A stretch of 64,000 bases of DNA from an uncultured Marivita sp. (GCF_947488135.1 NZ_CANKYW010000001.1:558001-622000); one strand, 5' to 3'. Shown: positions 25,374-33,749, counted from the first letter of the stretch. Notes: generated from the letters alone by a model not told the origin. Numbers and translations: made by a program.

Positions 25374-26360
25374 ATGGAATTTCTCGGACACGACATTGCG
25401 CCGCTTGGCATGGGCTGTTGGCCGATCGGCGGACCCATGTACGCAGGCGACACCTTCGTCGGCTATTCGCGCAGCGATGACGCCACCTCGTTGCGCACCA
25501 TCCATGCCGCTTGTGATGCCGATCTCAGCTTGTTCGACACGGCCGCCGCCTATGGGGCGGGGCATTCGGAGCGATTGCTCGGGCAGGGGCTGAAGGGCAG
25601 GGCGGATGTGCAGATCGTCACGAAGGTCGGCATCGCCATCGACGAGGCCAGCAAACAGCTCAGCTTCGACGATCCGGCCCCTGAAGGCATCGAACCGGCG
25701 CTTGATGATTGTCTGAGACGGCTCGGTAGGGATCACATCAACCTTGTTTTGCTACACTGCAACACCCTCGCGCCGGACAAGGCAGAACCGCTTTTCGACC
25801 GGCTGGACCGCGCGCGCGACGCGGGAAAGATCGGTGCCTACGGGTGGAGTACCGACATCGCGTTGAATGTCGCGGATGTTGCGGATCGCTCCGGCTTTGC
25901 CGCGATCCAGCACGCGATGAACGTGCTTTGGGACGCGCCGACACTTCAGAAGCAGGCACACGAGAGCGGCCTTCTGACCATGGTCCGGTCGCCATTGGCG
26001 ATGGGTCTTCTGTCCGGCGCATACCAAGCCGGTGATCGCGTGCCAGAGGACGATATCCGCGCAACGCCGTCGGAGTGGCACGATTACTTTGTCGATGGCC
26101 GTCCCAACCCCGAACTGCTCGAAACGATTTCGGCACTCAGGGACCTGTTGACCTCAGAGGGTCGCAGCCTTGTGCAGGGGGCGTTGTGCTGGATCTGGGG
26201 CCGTAATCCGCAGGCTATCCCCATCCCCGGCGCGCGTACGCCCGAACAGATCACCGAGTTGGCGGGCGCCCTTCAATTCGGACCCTTGCCGGAGGACACG
26301 ATGAAGGAGATCGACCGCATCCTGCCGCGCGGACCGGACCCGGCGGACACACCGCGCTGA
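25374..26360 (+). CDS. Aldo/keto reductase
   Basis: A 328-residue NADPH-type oxidoreductase with a TIM-barrel. The catalytic residues D55 and Y60 are in LFDTAAAYG, the lysine K84 in IVTKVG and a histidine in LVLLHCN; the cofactor end is PIPGARTPEQITE. It reduces an aldehyde or ketone, substrate unknown. AGGAGAG precedes the ATG. It is divergent from a LysR gene that may control it, and ends before a terminator shared with rpsU. Confidence 0.9.
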   Translation: MEFLGHDIAPLGMGCWPIGGPMYAGDTFVGYSRSDDATSLRTIHAACDADLSLFDTAAAYGAGHSERLLGQGLKGRADVQIVTKVGIAIDEASKQLSFDDPAPEGIEPALDDCLRRLGRDHINLVLLHCNTLAPDKAEPLFDRLDRARDAGKIGAYGWSTDIALNVADVADRSGFAAIQHAMNVLWDAPTLQKQAHESGLLTMVRSPLAMGLLSGAYQAGDRVPEDDIRATPSEWHDYFVDGRPNPELLETISALRDLLTSEGRSLVQGALCWIWGRNPQAIPIPGARTPEQITELAGALQFGPLPEDTMKEIDRILPRGPDPADTPR

Positions 26361-26368
26361 GGGACCGC

Positions 26369-26410
26369 CAAAAAAGCAAACCCCCGGACACATTCGTGCC
26401 GGGGGCTGCG
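26369..26410 (-). terminator. Rho-independent terminator of rpsU (two-sided)
   Basis: CCCCCGG...CCGGGGG arms with a CAC/GTG extension form a strong stem. On the minus strand it is followed by TTTGCTTTTTT, a good T-tract for rpsU; it may also stop transcripts from the convergent aldo/keto reductase. Confidence 0.85.
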
Positions 26411-26438
26411 TAAATCAAAGCGTGTTGGAAGCGGCTGC

Positions 26439-26645
26439 TTACATCATGCCTTCGCGCTGTGCCTTCTTACGCGCCAGTTTGCGCGCACGGCGGATCGCTT
26501 CGGCTTTCTCGCGTGCTTTTTTCTCGGACGGCTTTTCGAAATGTTGCTTGAGCTTCATTTCACGAAAAACGCCTTCACGCTGCAGCTTTTTCTTCAGAGC
26601 GCGGAGCGCCTGATCGACGTTATTGTCACGAACACTAACCTGCAT
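26439..26645 (-). CDS. rpsU: 30S ribosomal protein S21
   Basis: A 68-residue basic protein beginning [20 protein letters not shown], the invariant S21 start, with the Arg/Lys-rich C-terminal helix. S21 binds the 30S platform near the anti-Shine-Dalgarno end of 16S rRNA. It is a single-gene unit with its own promoter (26699-26727), a hairpin in the leader and a strong terminator. Confidence 0.96.
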   Translation of the reverse strand: MQVSVRDNNVDQALRALKKKLQREGVFREMKLKQHFEKPSEKKAREKAEAIRRARKLARKKAQREGMM

Positions 26646-26659
26646 GTGGTTTTCACCAC
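26646..26659 (-). promoter_or_regulatory. Hairpin between ribosome site and start codon of rpsU
   Basis: On the mRNA, GTGGT-GAAA-ACCAC forms a 5-bp stem with a GNRA tetraloop that ends exactly at the AUG. The AGAAAG ribosome site is immediately 5' of it. Folding would shorten the effective spacing from about 14 bases, so the hairpin may set the translation rate. Confidence 0.5.
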
Positions 26660-26698
26660 CTTTCTAAGTTGGATTTGCAAGGATTTGCAGGAGCGCGC

Positions 26699-26727
26699 CG
26701 TATAGCAAGGTGTCGGGCATTTGTCCA
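26699..26727 (-). promoter_or_regulatory. rpsU promoter
   Basis: On the minus strand TGGACA (26722-26727) and TATACG (26699-26704) are 17 bases apart and about 55 bases upstream of the rpsU ATG. Both boxes are near-consensus sigma-70. Confidence 0.6.
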
Positions 26728-26731
26728 GACA

Positions 26732-27424
26732 TCAGGCGGCGCGATCCGTTTTCGGGTTTTGTGCTGCATTTCGTATCAAGGGATTGGCCGGATTGGTGAA
26801 AATGCCCAGAGAAAGCAGCGCGAAAATGCACTCGTACACTTCCCACCGCCGGGATTCGTCCAGCAGCGGGATGATCACAGTCACAACCAGCGCGAAAGCG
26901 GCGTGGTGAAGTTGGGGGACCGGAATCACCATCTTTGCTGTCACGGATTTGACCCATGCCAGCTTGCGCCACAGCAATGGCAGGATCAGCAGATAGCTGA
27001 GAATGATGTAGGACAGCACCGGCCCGAACAAAAGCTCGTCCAACTTGACGTCACCGATCACGAGGTTGTGGAAGGTGAATTCCTGCTGGTCATTGTTTTC
27101 CCGAAAATACTCCGGGCTTTCGAAACCGATGATCCGTTGACCCCACGAGATCTCTTCTCCGCCTGCCCAGATATACGCAAGACCGTAGAGCACGCCCAAA
27201 ATCAAGGCAAATCGGGGCAGTGACGTGCGCACACGAAGCACGCGGGCCAGAAGAACCACGCCAGCGCAGGCCAGAAGAATGGCTGTGGCGTTCTCGATCA
27301 GGGAATCCTCGGCCCCGAAATACACGAAAAACAGCTCTTTCGAGATGCCTGAAGCGATGAAGGCGGCGATGAGGACTGAGGCCCCGAGGCCCAGAAACAG
27401 AAAATCAGCAGTTTGGCGCGACAC
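26732..27424 (-). CDS. Conserved multi-pass membrane protein of unknown function
   Basis: A 230-residue protein with about six hydrophobic helices (about residues 8-25, 40-60, 72-88, 130-155, 165-190 region and 195-210). The most distinctive stretch is AGGEEISWGQRIIGF around residues 87-101, acidic and facing the membrane edge, a motif I have seen only in uncharacterised proteins. It reads toward rpsU and lies between rpsU and COQ9, two genes that are usually immediate neighbours in this lineage, so it may be an insertion. No function is assigned. Confidence 0.75.
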   Translation of the reverse strand: MSRQTADFLFLGLGASVLIAAFIASGISKELFFVYFGAEDSLIENATAILLACAGVVLLARVLRVRTSLPRFALILGVLYGLAYIWAGGEEISWGQRIIGFESPEYFRENNDQQEFTFHNLVIGDVKLDELLFGPVLSYIILSYLLILPLLWRKLAWVKSVTAKMVIPVPQLHHAAFALVVTVIIPLLDESRRWEVYECIFALLSLGIFTNPANPLIRNAAQNPKTDRAA

Positions 27425-27650
27425 GTGAGCGAATATCCTTCTTTGCGGTCACCCGCTTATAATTGCTGTGTAAACCGAGGGGCAGGGCGTAATGTTCCCT
27501 AAAGGAACAGTTTTCTGACGTGTGAGGCAAAAACACCGCCGTGTCGGGCATGGCTGGAGGTGTTTCGTTGCACGGCAGCGTGGCGCTGGGAACGGGATCG
27601 CACTAAGTACTGTTCATAACCTGCAACATCGGCACTTCGGAGGTCAGCTT

Positions 27651-28343
27651 ATGACGGACATTTCCCGCGATATCGCAACCGAGCTGTTGGACGCAGCACT
27701 CTTGCATGTGCCCTTCGACGGGTGGTCTGACGCCGCTTTCCGCGCCGCCATTCGGGATGTGGACATCGCTCCGGCCGTAGCGCGCGGGCTTTTCCCGCGC
27801 GGTGCCATTGATCTGGCCGTTGCGTTTCACCGGCGCGGGGATGATGCGATGGTGGCGGCGCTGGAAGGCCGAGATCTTTCTGACCTGAAATTCCGCGACC
27901 GCGTGGCGCTTGCGGTGCGGCTCCGGATCGAAGCGGTCGAGGACAAGGAAGCGGTGCGGCGCGGCGTGACCCTGTTCGCGCTTCCGATGCACGCGGCTGA
28001 AGGTGCCAAGCTCATCTGGGGCACGGCGGACCGGATATGGACGACGCTGGGCGATACGTCGCGTGACATCAACTGGTACACCAAGCGCGCGACCCTTTCG
28101 GGAGTCTATTCGTCGACCGTTCTGTACTGGTTGGGCGACGATTCGCTGGACAGCCAGGCGACCTGGGCCTTCCTCGACCGCCGCATCGACGACGTGATGC
28201 AGGTGGAAAAGGTCAAAGCGCAGGTGCGCAAGGCGCCCGTGTTGGGCAAGCTGGTCCAAAACGCGGAATCGATGTTGTCCCGGGTCAAACCTCCGAAAGC
28301 CCGCCGTGATGACCTTCCGGGCGGCTGGACCGTCCCGCGCTGA
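27651..28343 (+). CDS. COQ9-family ubiquinone biosynthesis protein
   Basis: A 230-residue protein. The ATG at 27651 follows GGAGGTCAG; the frame extends upstream without homology. The COQ9 core is seen as GDTSRDINWYTKRATLSGVYSSTVLYWLGD, which carries the lipid-binding surface. In mitochondria COQ9 binds lipid intermediates and delivers them to the COQ7 hydroxylase; the bacterial proteins are inferred to do likewise at the inner membrane. It is divergent from the membrane protein and from rpsU. Confidence 0.92.
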   Translation: MTDISRDIATELLDAALLHVPFDGWSDAAFRAAIRDVDIAPAVARGLFPRGAIDLAVAFHRRGDDAMVAALEGRDLSDLKFRDRVALAVRLRIEAVEDKEAVRRGVTLFALPMHAAEGAKLIWGTADRIWTTLGDTSRDINWYTKRATLSGVYSSTVLYWLGDDSLDSQATWAFLDRRIDDVMQVEKVKAQVRKAPVLGKLVQNAESMLSRVKPPKARRDDLPGGWTVPR

Positions 28344-28345
28344 CA

Positions 28346-28984
28346 TTACCTGATCGGCGCGAACAGCGCATCCGTTGCGGTACAGTCGCGCACCACGTCG
28401 CGGCCGCAGGTCACGGGCTCCAATGATCGGGACAGACAGATGCGGGCTTCCTGAATGCGCCCCTGCTTGCAGGTGATCGTGATCATATCCGGGTCAAGCT
28501 GCGGATTGGCCTTCAGAAACGCCTCTTCCACCACCGCGGCGGGCAGTTTGATCGCTTTGTCCAACTGTCGAAAAATCTCTGGCCGGTTGATCGTGCCATA
28601 AGCTTCACGCGACACTGCGTAATAGTCGGTCGCCGATAGGCCCGAGCACACGCCGTGCTTGTTCCACTGATGCCACGCCAGACCGGGTGTGCCCATGATA
28701 TCCGCCATATCGCGCGTCATCGCGCGCGATGGGTTGCGTTCGGTCGTGGGGCAGTAGGACGGCCATCCGCGATCGTATTGCGGCCAGAGCCCGTGCATGA
28801 CCCAACCGAAATCCGCATCGTCTTCGCATTGGGGCGATCGGCGCGCGTCGCCTTCGAGCGCGCACCATGTCGGTGACCAGCTCAGCGACAGGACGTAATA
28901 GTCGAACTCCCCCGACCGTTCGCCCTTGGCCCAAGCCGCCGACGCCGCAAGGGCCGCAGCCAGAGCCAGCACCAAAACCCGCAT
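28346..28984 (-). CDS. Secreted ribonuclease T2
   Basis: A 212-residue protein with a signal peptide (residues 1-19, cleavage after AWA). The two T2 catalytic boxes are MHGLWPQY (H64) and WHQWNKHG (H105, H110). The usual box 2 glutamate between the histidine and tryptophan is glutamine here (Q106); lysine K109 is kept. Several cysteines suggest disulfides. T2 enzymes degrade single-stranded RNA in the periplasm or outside the cell. Its stop lies 2 bases from that of convergent COQ9. Confidence 0.9.
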   Translation of the reverse strand: MRVLVLALAAALAASAAWAKGERSGEFDYYVLSLSWSPTWCALEGDARRSPQCEDDADFGWVMHGLWPQYDRGWPSYCPTTERNPSRAMTRDMADIMGTPGLAWHQWNKHGVCSGLSATDYYAVSREAYGTINRPEIFRQLDKAIKLPAAVVEEAFLKANPQLDPDMITITCKQGRIQEARICLSRSLEPVTCGRDVVRDCTATDALFAPIR

Positions 28985-29119
28985 TGCCTCTTCCCTCTTT
29001 GCCTCTGCGCGACTATAAGGCCGCCAAGTTCCCTGACAATGGAAACCGTCCCGGCCTGATCCGGGACCTCTTGGACCCGCTCCGAGAGACCGAAACAGCT
29101 ATGCGTAAGGAGACGCGAG

Positions 29120-29881
29120 ATGGGTAAACCGATTATGGCAAAAGCCACCGCCGTCTGGCTGGTGGACAACACGACACTGACCTTCAAGCAGATCGCCGAT
29201 TTCACCGGCATGCACGAACTCGAGGTTCAGGGAATCGCCGACGGCGACGTCGCCGCCGGTGTCAAAGGGTTCGACCCGATCGCCAACAACCAGCTTGATG
29301 CCGAAGAGATCAAGAAGGCCGAAGAAAACCCGATCTACGCGCTCAAGCTCAAGCATTACGCGGCTGCGCAAGGTGAAGAGAAACGTCGTGGCCCGCGCTA
29401 CACCCCGCTGTCAAAGCGTCAGGACCGCCCGGCATCGATCCTGTGGCTGGTGAAGTTCCACCCCGAGCTCAGCGATGGCCAGATCTCCAAGCTGGTCGGG
29501 ACCACCAAACCGACCATCCAGGCGATCCGCGAGCGCACGCATTGGAACATCAACAACATCCAACCGATCGACCCGGTCGCCCTTGGCTTATGCAAGCAGT
29601 CCGAGCTGGATGCCGCCGTGGCCAAGGCCGCGAAGAAGCAGGAAACGGTCATGTCCGACGACGAGCGCCGCAAGCTCGTATCCACCGAGCAGAGCCTCGA
29701 AATGGACGCAGAACCGCGCCTGCCGAGTGCCATCGAGGGGCTTGAGACCTTCAGCCTGTCGGGCAGCTCGAACGAGAGCGACGAGGACGAGAAGAAAGAA
29801 GACTACGCCGACGCCGACAGCTTCTTCAACCTGCCCGATGGCGCGCATGACGATGACGAAGACGACACCGACAATCGTTGA
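29120..29881 (+). CDS. trcR: Cell-cycle transcriptional regulator TrcR (DUF1013)
   Basis: A 253-residue protein with two helix-turn-helix-like segments: TLTFKQIADFTGMHELEVQGI near residue 17 and DGQISKLVGTTKPTIQAIRERTHWN near residue 118. The C-terminus is highly acidic (runs of Asp and Glu), typical of the family. TrcR works with RNA polymerase and is linked to cell-cycle control in Caulobacter and to GcrA-like circuits; this is known for family members only. AAGGAGA precedes the ATG. A strong terminator follows. Confidence 0.92.
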   Translation: MGKPIMAKATAVWLVDNTTLTFKQIADFTGMHELEVQGIADGDVAAGVKGFDPIANNQLDAEEIKKAEENPIYALKLKHYAAAQGEEKRRGPRYTPLSKRQDRPASILWLVKFHPELSDGQISKLVGTTKPTIQAIRERTHWNINNIQPIDPVALGLCKQSELDAAVAKAAKKQETVMSDDERRKLVSTEQSLEMDAEPRLPSAIEGLETFSLSGSSNESDEDEKKEDYADADSFFNLPDGAHDDDEDDTDNR

Positions 29882-29901
29882 TCATCAGGTCACTCGAATT
29901 G

Positions 29902-29932
29902 AAAAGGGCGCATCAGCGGATGCGCCCTTTTT
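29902..29932 (+). terminator. Rho-independent terminator of trcR
   Basis: AAAAGGGCGCATC pairs with GATGCGCCCTTTT around an AGCG loop, 20 bases after the stop codon, with a T-run. The A-run side could also serve the convergent gene. Confidence 0.92.
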
Positions 29933-29959
29933 CGTTTGGCTTTTCAGCTGTCTACGCCT

Positions 29960-30286
29960 TTACGATCCACGCGACACATCCTTCCGCCAGATCAATTGCA
30001 CCAGCAACACGGCCGCCACGAAATCTGCGACCACGACACTCCAAAGCACCCAATCCGGCACCGGCGACGGCCTTATGATCTCCCATCCGGTGCCGACCAT
30101 GCCACCGAACATGCAGATCAAGGCAAGCCACGCGACCCACCGCATGTCCCGTTGCAGCCCAATGTAAAACGCCGTGTAGAGCACCGCCGGAAACAAGAGA
30201 AACAGCCCGATCCCCGCAAACCCGGTCACAACGCTGCCGATCACGTGCAGGAGCGCGCTCAGAAGCAAAAAATTTCCGGCTGTCAT
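29960..30286 (-). CDS. Small four-helix membrane protein of unknown function
   Basis: A 108-residue hydrophobic protein with helices at about residues 6-24, 28-44, 50-66 and 80-97 and a short basic tail (WRKDVSRGS). No recognisable motif. It is the next gene after the rhodanese on the same strand but lies beyond a stem-loop, so it may be separately transcribed. A link to sulfur metabolism is possible but not shown. Confidence 0.65.
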   Translation of the reverse strand: MTAGNFLLLSALLHVIGSVVTGFAGIGLFLLFPAVLYTAFYIGLQRDMRWVAWLALICMFGGMVGTGWEIIRPSPVPDWVLWSVVVADFVAAVLLVQLIWRKDVSRGS

Positions 30287-30341
30287 AAGCGTCGAATCCT
30301 TCTGAGCAAGCGGTCGCGGGATGGTGCAACCGCAGGAAGAC

Positions 30342-30371
30342 CGAGGGCTTCCCGATATCGAGAAGCCCTCG
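30342..30371 (-). terminator. Stem-loop after the rhodanese gene
   Basis: CGAGGGCTTC pairs perfectly with GAAGCCCTCG around a 10-base loop, 13 bases past the rhodanese stop. There is no T-run, so it may slow, stabilise or partly terminate rather than end transcription fully. Confidence 0.5.
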
Positions 30372-30383
30372 TGGCAACGCAGG

Positions 30384-30767
30384 TCAGTCCGATTTCTTCA
30401 TCTCCTTCGGCGCGCCGGTCGCAACGTCGGTGCCCATATACGGCTGTCCGTCTTCCTTCCAGGCGGCAAAGCCACCCGCCATATGCGCAATCCGGTCCTC
30501 ACCATGCGCGAGGCACAGCTTGGCCACCTTGGCGGAGCGCGCACCCGAGCCGCAGTGAAACACGATCTGTTTTTTCGACTGGTCCGGCATGTGGTTCGGC
30601 TCAAGCGCCTGCATCGGTGCAAGCAGCGCCCCGTTGATGCGTTCCAGCGCAAATTCCTGCGGTGTGCGCACGTCGATCAGCACGATTTCGTCCTTGTTGA
30701 AGGCGGCCGCCACTTCCGACGGGCTCCAATGTTCGAGGATGCCATTTTCGGTCTTTTCGATATCCAT
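30384..30767 (-). CDS. Rhodanese-domain sulfurtransferase
   Basis: A 127-residue single-domain rhodanese. The active-site loop is CGSGARS with the persulfide-carrying cysteine at about residue 72, and the domain ends GGFAAWKEDGQP. The ATG at 30767 follows GAGAGG. It lies 10 bases after the persulfide dioxygenase-like gene and in this pairing it should move sulfane sulfur, for example to form glutathione persulfide from thiosulfate or to return it after oxidation. Confidence 0.9.
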   Translation of the reverse strand: MDIEKTENGILEHWSPSEVAAAFNKDEIVLIDVRTPQEFALERINGALLAPMQALEPNHMPDQSKKQIVFHCGSGARSAKVAKLCLAHGEDRIAHMAGGFAAWKEDGQPYMGTDVATGAPKEMKKSD

Positions 30768-30777
30768 CTTGCCTCTC

Positions 30778-31677
30778 CTAGAATTTGTTGAGTGGGATTT
30801 TGAGATAGCTATTGCCATCGTCCTCTGGTGTCGGCGCCCGTCCGGCCCGCAGATTCATCTGCAAGACATGCAGCATCCGATCCGGCAGCGCGAGCGTTTT
30901 GTCGCGTGATGTCCGATTGTCGATATAGTCCTCTTTCGCGACCCCGCCGCCGATATGAATATTGTGCCGTCGCTGCTCTTCTACAGTCGACTCCCAGGCA
31001 GGGCCGGGCCGCTCCGAGGTGCCGTAATCATGGCCGATGAACAGGCGCGTGTGATCCGGCAGCGCGAGGATGTCCTGAAGCGAATTCCACAGATCCTCGG
31101 CGGTGCCGCCAGGGAAATCCGCCCGCGACGTGCCCGCGTCCGGTTGCATGAAGGTATCATGCACGAATGCGGCATCCTCGCCGACGACATAGGTGATCGA
31201 CCCCAATGTGTGCCCCGGCGACAGCATCACGCGCACGGGCAGTTCGCCGATCTGAAACGTGTCGCCATCCTTATAGAGGTGATCGAAATCCTTGGCCGGA
31301 TCGAACGCATCCGGAAGGTTGTAATACTCGCGCCACAACTCCGCGATCTCGACCACTTTTTCGCCAATGGCGTTCGGCTTGCCCAGCTTGTCCTTGAGGT
31401 AGGACGACGCCATCAGGTGGTCGGCGTGCGGATGCGTGTCGAGAATCCATTCGATCTCGACACCCTCGCTCTCCGCAAAACGCAGGATCGCGTCCACGCT
31501 TTTCGGGTCGGTCGATGCGCTCTCGGGGTCGAAGGTCAAAACCGTATCGACCAGCGCAGCCTTTTTCGTGGCCGGGTCGGTGACGAGATATTGAATGCTG
31601 CCCGTGTCGGCGTCGTAGAACCCTGTGACAGTGGCAGAGTTGGGGCCGGTGGACGGGCTGGTTCGAGATATAGTCAT
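30778..31677 (-). CDS. Persulfide dioxygenase-like MBL-fold protein (ETHE1/Blh type)
   Basis: A 299-residue metallo-beta-lactamase-fold protein. The metal-binding THPHADH motif is in ILDTHPHADH, with later ligands in SPGHTLGS, FVHDTFMQPDAGTSR and IGHDYG. The MQPDAGTSRADFPGG stretch is characteristic of ETHE1/Blh iron enzymes that oxidise glutathione persulfide to sulfite. Unlike many bacterial Blh proteins it has no N-terminal DUF442 domain. The ATG at 31677 follows a perfect AAGGAGG. It is co-transcribed with the rhodanese; the related BigR-type sensor is about 13 kb away. Confidence 0.9.
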   Translation of the reverse strand: MTISRTSPSTGPNSATVTGFYDADTGSIQYLVTDPATKKAALVDTVLTFDPESASTDPKSVDAILRFAESEGVEIEWILDTHPHADHLMASSYLKDKLGKPNAIGEKVVEIAELWREYYNLPDAFDPAKDFDHLYKDGDTFQIGELPVRVMLSPGHTLGSITYVVGEDAAFVHDTFMQPDAGTSRADFPGGTAEDLWNSLQDILALPDHTRLFIGHDYGTSERPGPAWESTVEEQRRHNIHIGGGVAKEDYIDNRTSRDKTLALPDRMLHVLQMNLRAGRAPTPEDDGNSYLKIPLNKF

Positions 31678-31742
31678 ATTAACCTCCTTGAATATATCGA
31701 TGCAACGAAACACCCCGGAGGCAGGTTCCAAAACTCTTTTCT

Positions 31743-32357
31743 TTAGTCCGGCGTGGACAAGACACAACGATAGGATGCCCCAGCAGGATCTGGGTCGCGA
31801 TACGTCGCTTCTTCGCCCTTGATCCAGATCTCCCGTCCGAAGCTGCCGATATAGCGTGCGCCCGATGCCGTTCGTGTCAGTGCGCCGGTGTCGATGTTGT
31901 CGCCCCGTTCGAAGCGAACACTGGGCAATTCGGTGTCGAAGAATTGGGTCACGACCTCGTTCGCCGGTGATCCATCGCAGGCCCACACCGCCGTTCCGGT
32001 CGGCTCTTCCAGCATCCACCGCGCGACCAGTTCTCCCTCACGGGTCAGGTATGCCGCTTCGACGCAGGCGCGCAGATCATCCGCTTTCCAGCACTCGTTC
32101 CGGCCACCGATCCAGCCACGTTGATACGCGCGCAAATCATCGACGGCTTGTGCCGCGCCGCTGTCCAATGCACCCGCGGCGGCAAGCGCCTCGGCAAACC
32201 GTTCGGAAACCTTGCGATCCAACCGCGCAAGCGCGCTGTCCGCGCAGACCAGCTCTTCGGCCGAACTTTCCGCCTTGGTGCAGTCGAAGGATGGTCCCTC
32301 CTGTGCGACGACGGGGAAGGCGATAACGAAAAGGAGCGGAAAGGCGGCGCGCAGCAT
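31743..32357 (-). CDS. Periplasmic lysozyme-inhibitor-like protein (LprI + MliC domains)
   Basis: A 204-residue exported protein. Residues 1-18 form a signal peptide. Residues about 24-110 match the DUF1311/LprI pattern (FDCTKAESSAEELVCADSALARLDRKV), and residues about 120-200 match the MliC beta-sandwich (WACDG...ARYIGSFGREIWIKGEEATY...YRC). Both families are known to inhibit host lysozymes and protect the cell wall; a two-domain protein suggests one inhibitor for more than one lysozyme type. It is upstream of the persulfide gene with a 65-base gap that holds the latter's ribosome site. Confidence 0.85.
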   Translation of the reverse strand: MLRAAFPLLFVIAFPVVAQEGPSFDCTKAESSAEELVCADSALARLDRKVSERFAEALAAAGALDSGAAQAVDDLRAYQRGWIGGRNECWKADDLRACVEAAYLTREGELVARWMLEEPTGTAVWACDGSPANEVVTQFFDTELPSVRFERGDNIDTGALTRTASGARYIGSFGREIWIKGEEATYRDPDPAGASYRCVLSTPD

Positions 32358-32485
32358 GGATGTCTCCGTGACGAATGCGCCGACTAAAGCAGAGTTTACG
32401 CATTTGGGAAACTGCGCGTGCCGCGTGGGCCATCAGGTCGTCGAGGCTCCAAGGAGTCGGAACAGACTGCGACAGTCTTGGGGCG

Positions 32486-33646
32486 TCACGCCACCTGCTG
32501 TGCGTCGACGGAGACGATCTGCATTCTGTCGAGCAACACCTCCGCCTCAAAACGCTTCAGCACCGGACGCGCGGTGGCCGCGTGGCTGATCGCTTCGAGC
32601 GTCGCCCCCTGTGCGAAACTCCATTCCCGAAACCACGACGCCTCATCCGCGATCAGGTCACCTCGGAAAAGGCTTTCGGTCCAGACACCGTTCGACCTCA
32701 CGATCTGATGATCCGCCAACAGCAGGTGGTAATAGACGACGGGTTTACCGGTCAGCGCGATTTCCGCCGCGCCGCGACCGACGAAATGTTTTGCCGGAAT
32801 AAGCACCTCGGCCTCGCCAAACAGCAGTTCCGCAAGTCCGCTGACGACAAGGATACAATGGTTCGGCGAGATGGTCAGAGGCCCGGTCGTTCCGAAAAGC
32901 GCACCGGGCACCCGCACGGGCCGCAATCCGGGATCATCCTTGAGCCGCGACATGGGGATCACGACTTTCCTCAGCCCCAGAACCGGCTGAACCCCGGCGT
33001 CCCGCGTTTGGATGAGATCCCCGGGTTTCAGACTTTCGACTGTCTTGCGCCCATCCGAGGTCTCGATCCAGGTGCCCGCAATAAAACAGGGGACACCCGG
33101 CGTGTCCGGATTGGGCGTACCTTCGACAAAATCCCCGTCCGCATTGCGCACGAAGGCGGTTCCGTTCGGCGAATTGCTGTCGATGGATTCCCCCGCGCCA
33201 ATGCGCGTGGTCCCCGGAAAACCGCTCGGCAAGGTTGGCGCTCGCGGCGGGGCGCCATAGGACAACACGATGTAGTCACCGGTATTGGTGTCCACGAGGA
33301 AGATGGAATCGAACTTGGAGCCTTCACCGTCCGGCAGCCAATTGACGGAATTGCTTTCGCCGGCATCGTAGTAGCCGGCAGGCGGCGTTCCGGTGTATTC
33401 GCCGACCACGGTCGCGGTGCCGCCAGCCGCGATGGAGTCGGAACTGCCGAAACTGTAGAGCAGGCCCTCCTTCTCGGACCAAAGCTCGAACCCATCCAGC
33501 GACACGGCGCTTCCCGACGCGTTCTGAAGCTCGACATATTCATCGGCCTTGTTGGCTTTGCCGTCGCCGTCCGTATCGAACGCGCTTCCCCCGGCATTGT
33601 CCGCCAGGATCTCGCTGATCAGGATCCCATTCAGTTTATCGGCCAT
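32486..33646 (-). CDS. Lamin-tail and Hint-domain protein
   Basis: A 386-residue protein with no signal peptide. Residues 1-130 resemble a lamin-tail domain (ISEILADNAGG start, DTDGDGK calcium-like loop, EYVELQNASG, DGFELWS). Residues about 185-335 form a Hint domain: C187 in PCFIAGTWIETSDGR, the TxxH-like ISPNHCILV and an HLLLADHQIVRSNGVWTESL end. In this family the Hint segment performs intein-like self-cleavage or ester formation. Such LTD-Hint proteins are common in Rhodobacteraceae and are probably exported without a classical signal. Role unknown. Confidence 0.87.
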   Translation of the reverse strand: MADKLNGILISEILADNAGGSAFDTDGDGKANKADEYVELQNASGSAVSLDGFELWSEKEGLLYSFGSSDSIAAGGTATVVGEYTGTPPAGYYDAGESNSVNWLPDGEGSKFDSIFLVDTNTGDYIVLSYGAPPRAPTLPSGFPGTTRIGAGESIDSNSPNGTAFVRNADGDFVEGTPNPDTPGVPCFIAGTWIETSDGRKTVESLKPGDLIQTRDAGVQPVLGLRKVVIPMSRLKDDPGLRPVRVPGALFGTTGPLTISPNHCILVVSGLAELLFGEAEVLIPAKHFVGRGAAEIALTGKPVVYYHLLLADHQIVRSNGVWTESLFRGDLIADEASWFREWSFAQGATLEAISHAATARPVLKRFEAEVLLDRMQIVSVDAQQVA

Positions 33647-33749
33647 GAGGTCTGCACGCCCTTCCGGTGATAGGTCTCCGAAAGGATACGGGCAGAACGT
33701 GGATCAAATATGTCGCCGCAATGACCCGAGTGCGACGATCGGGCGGGTC

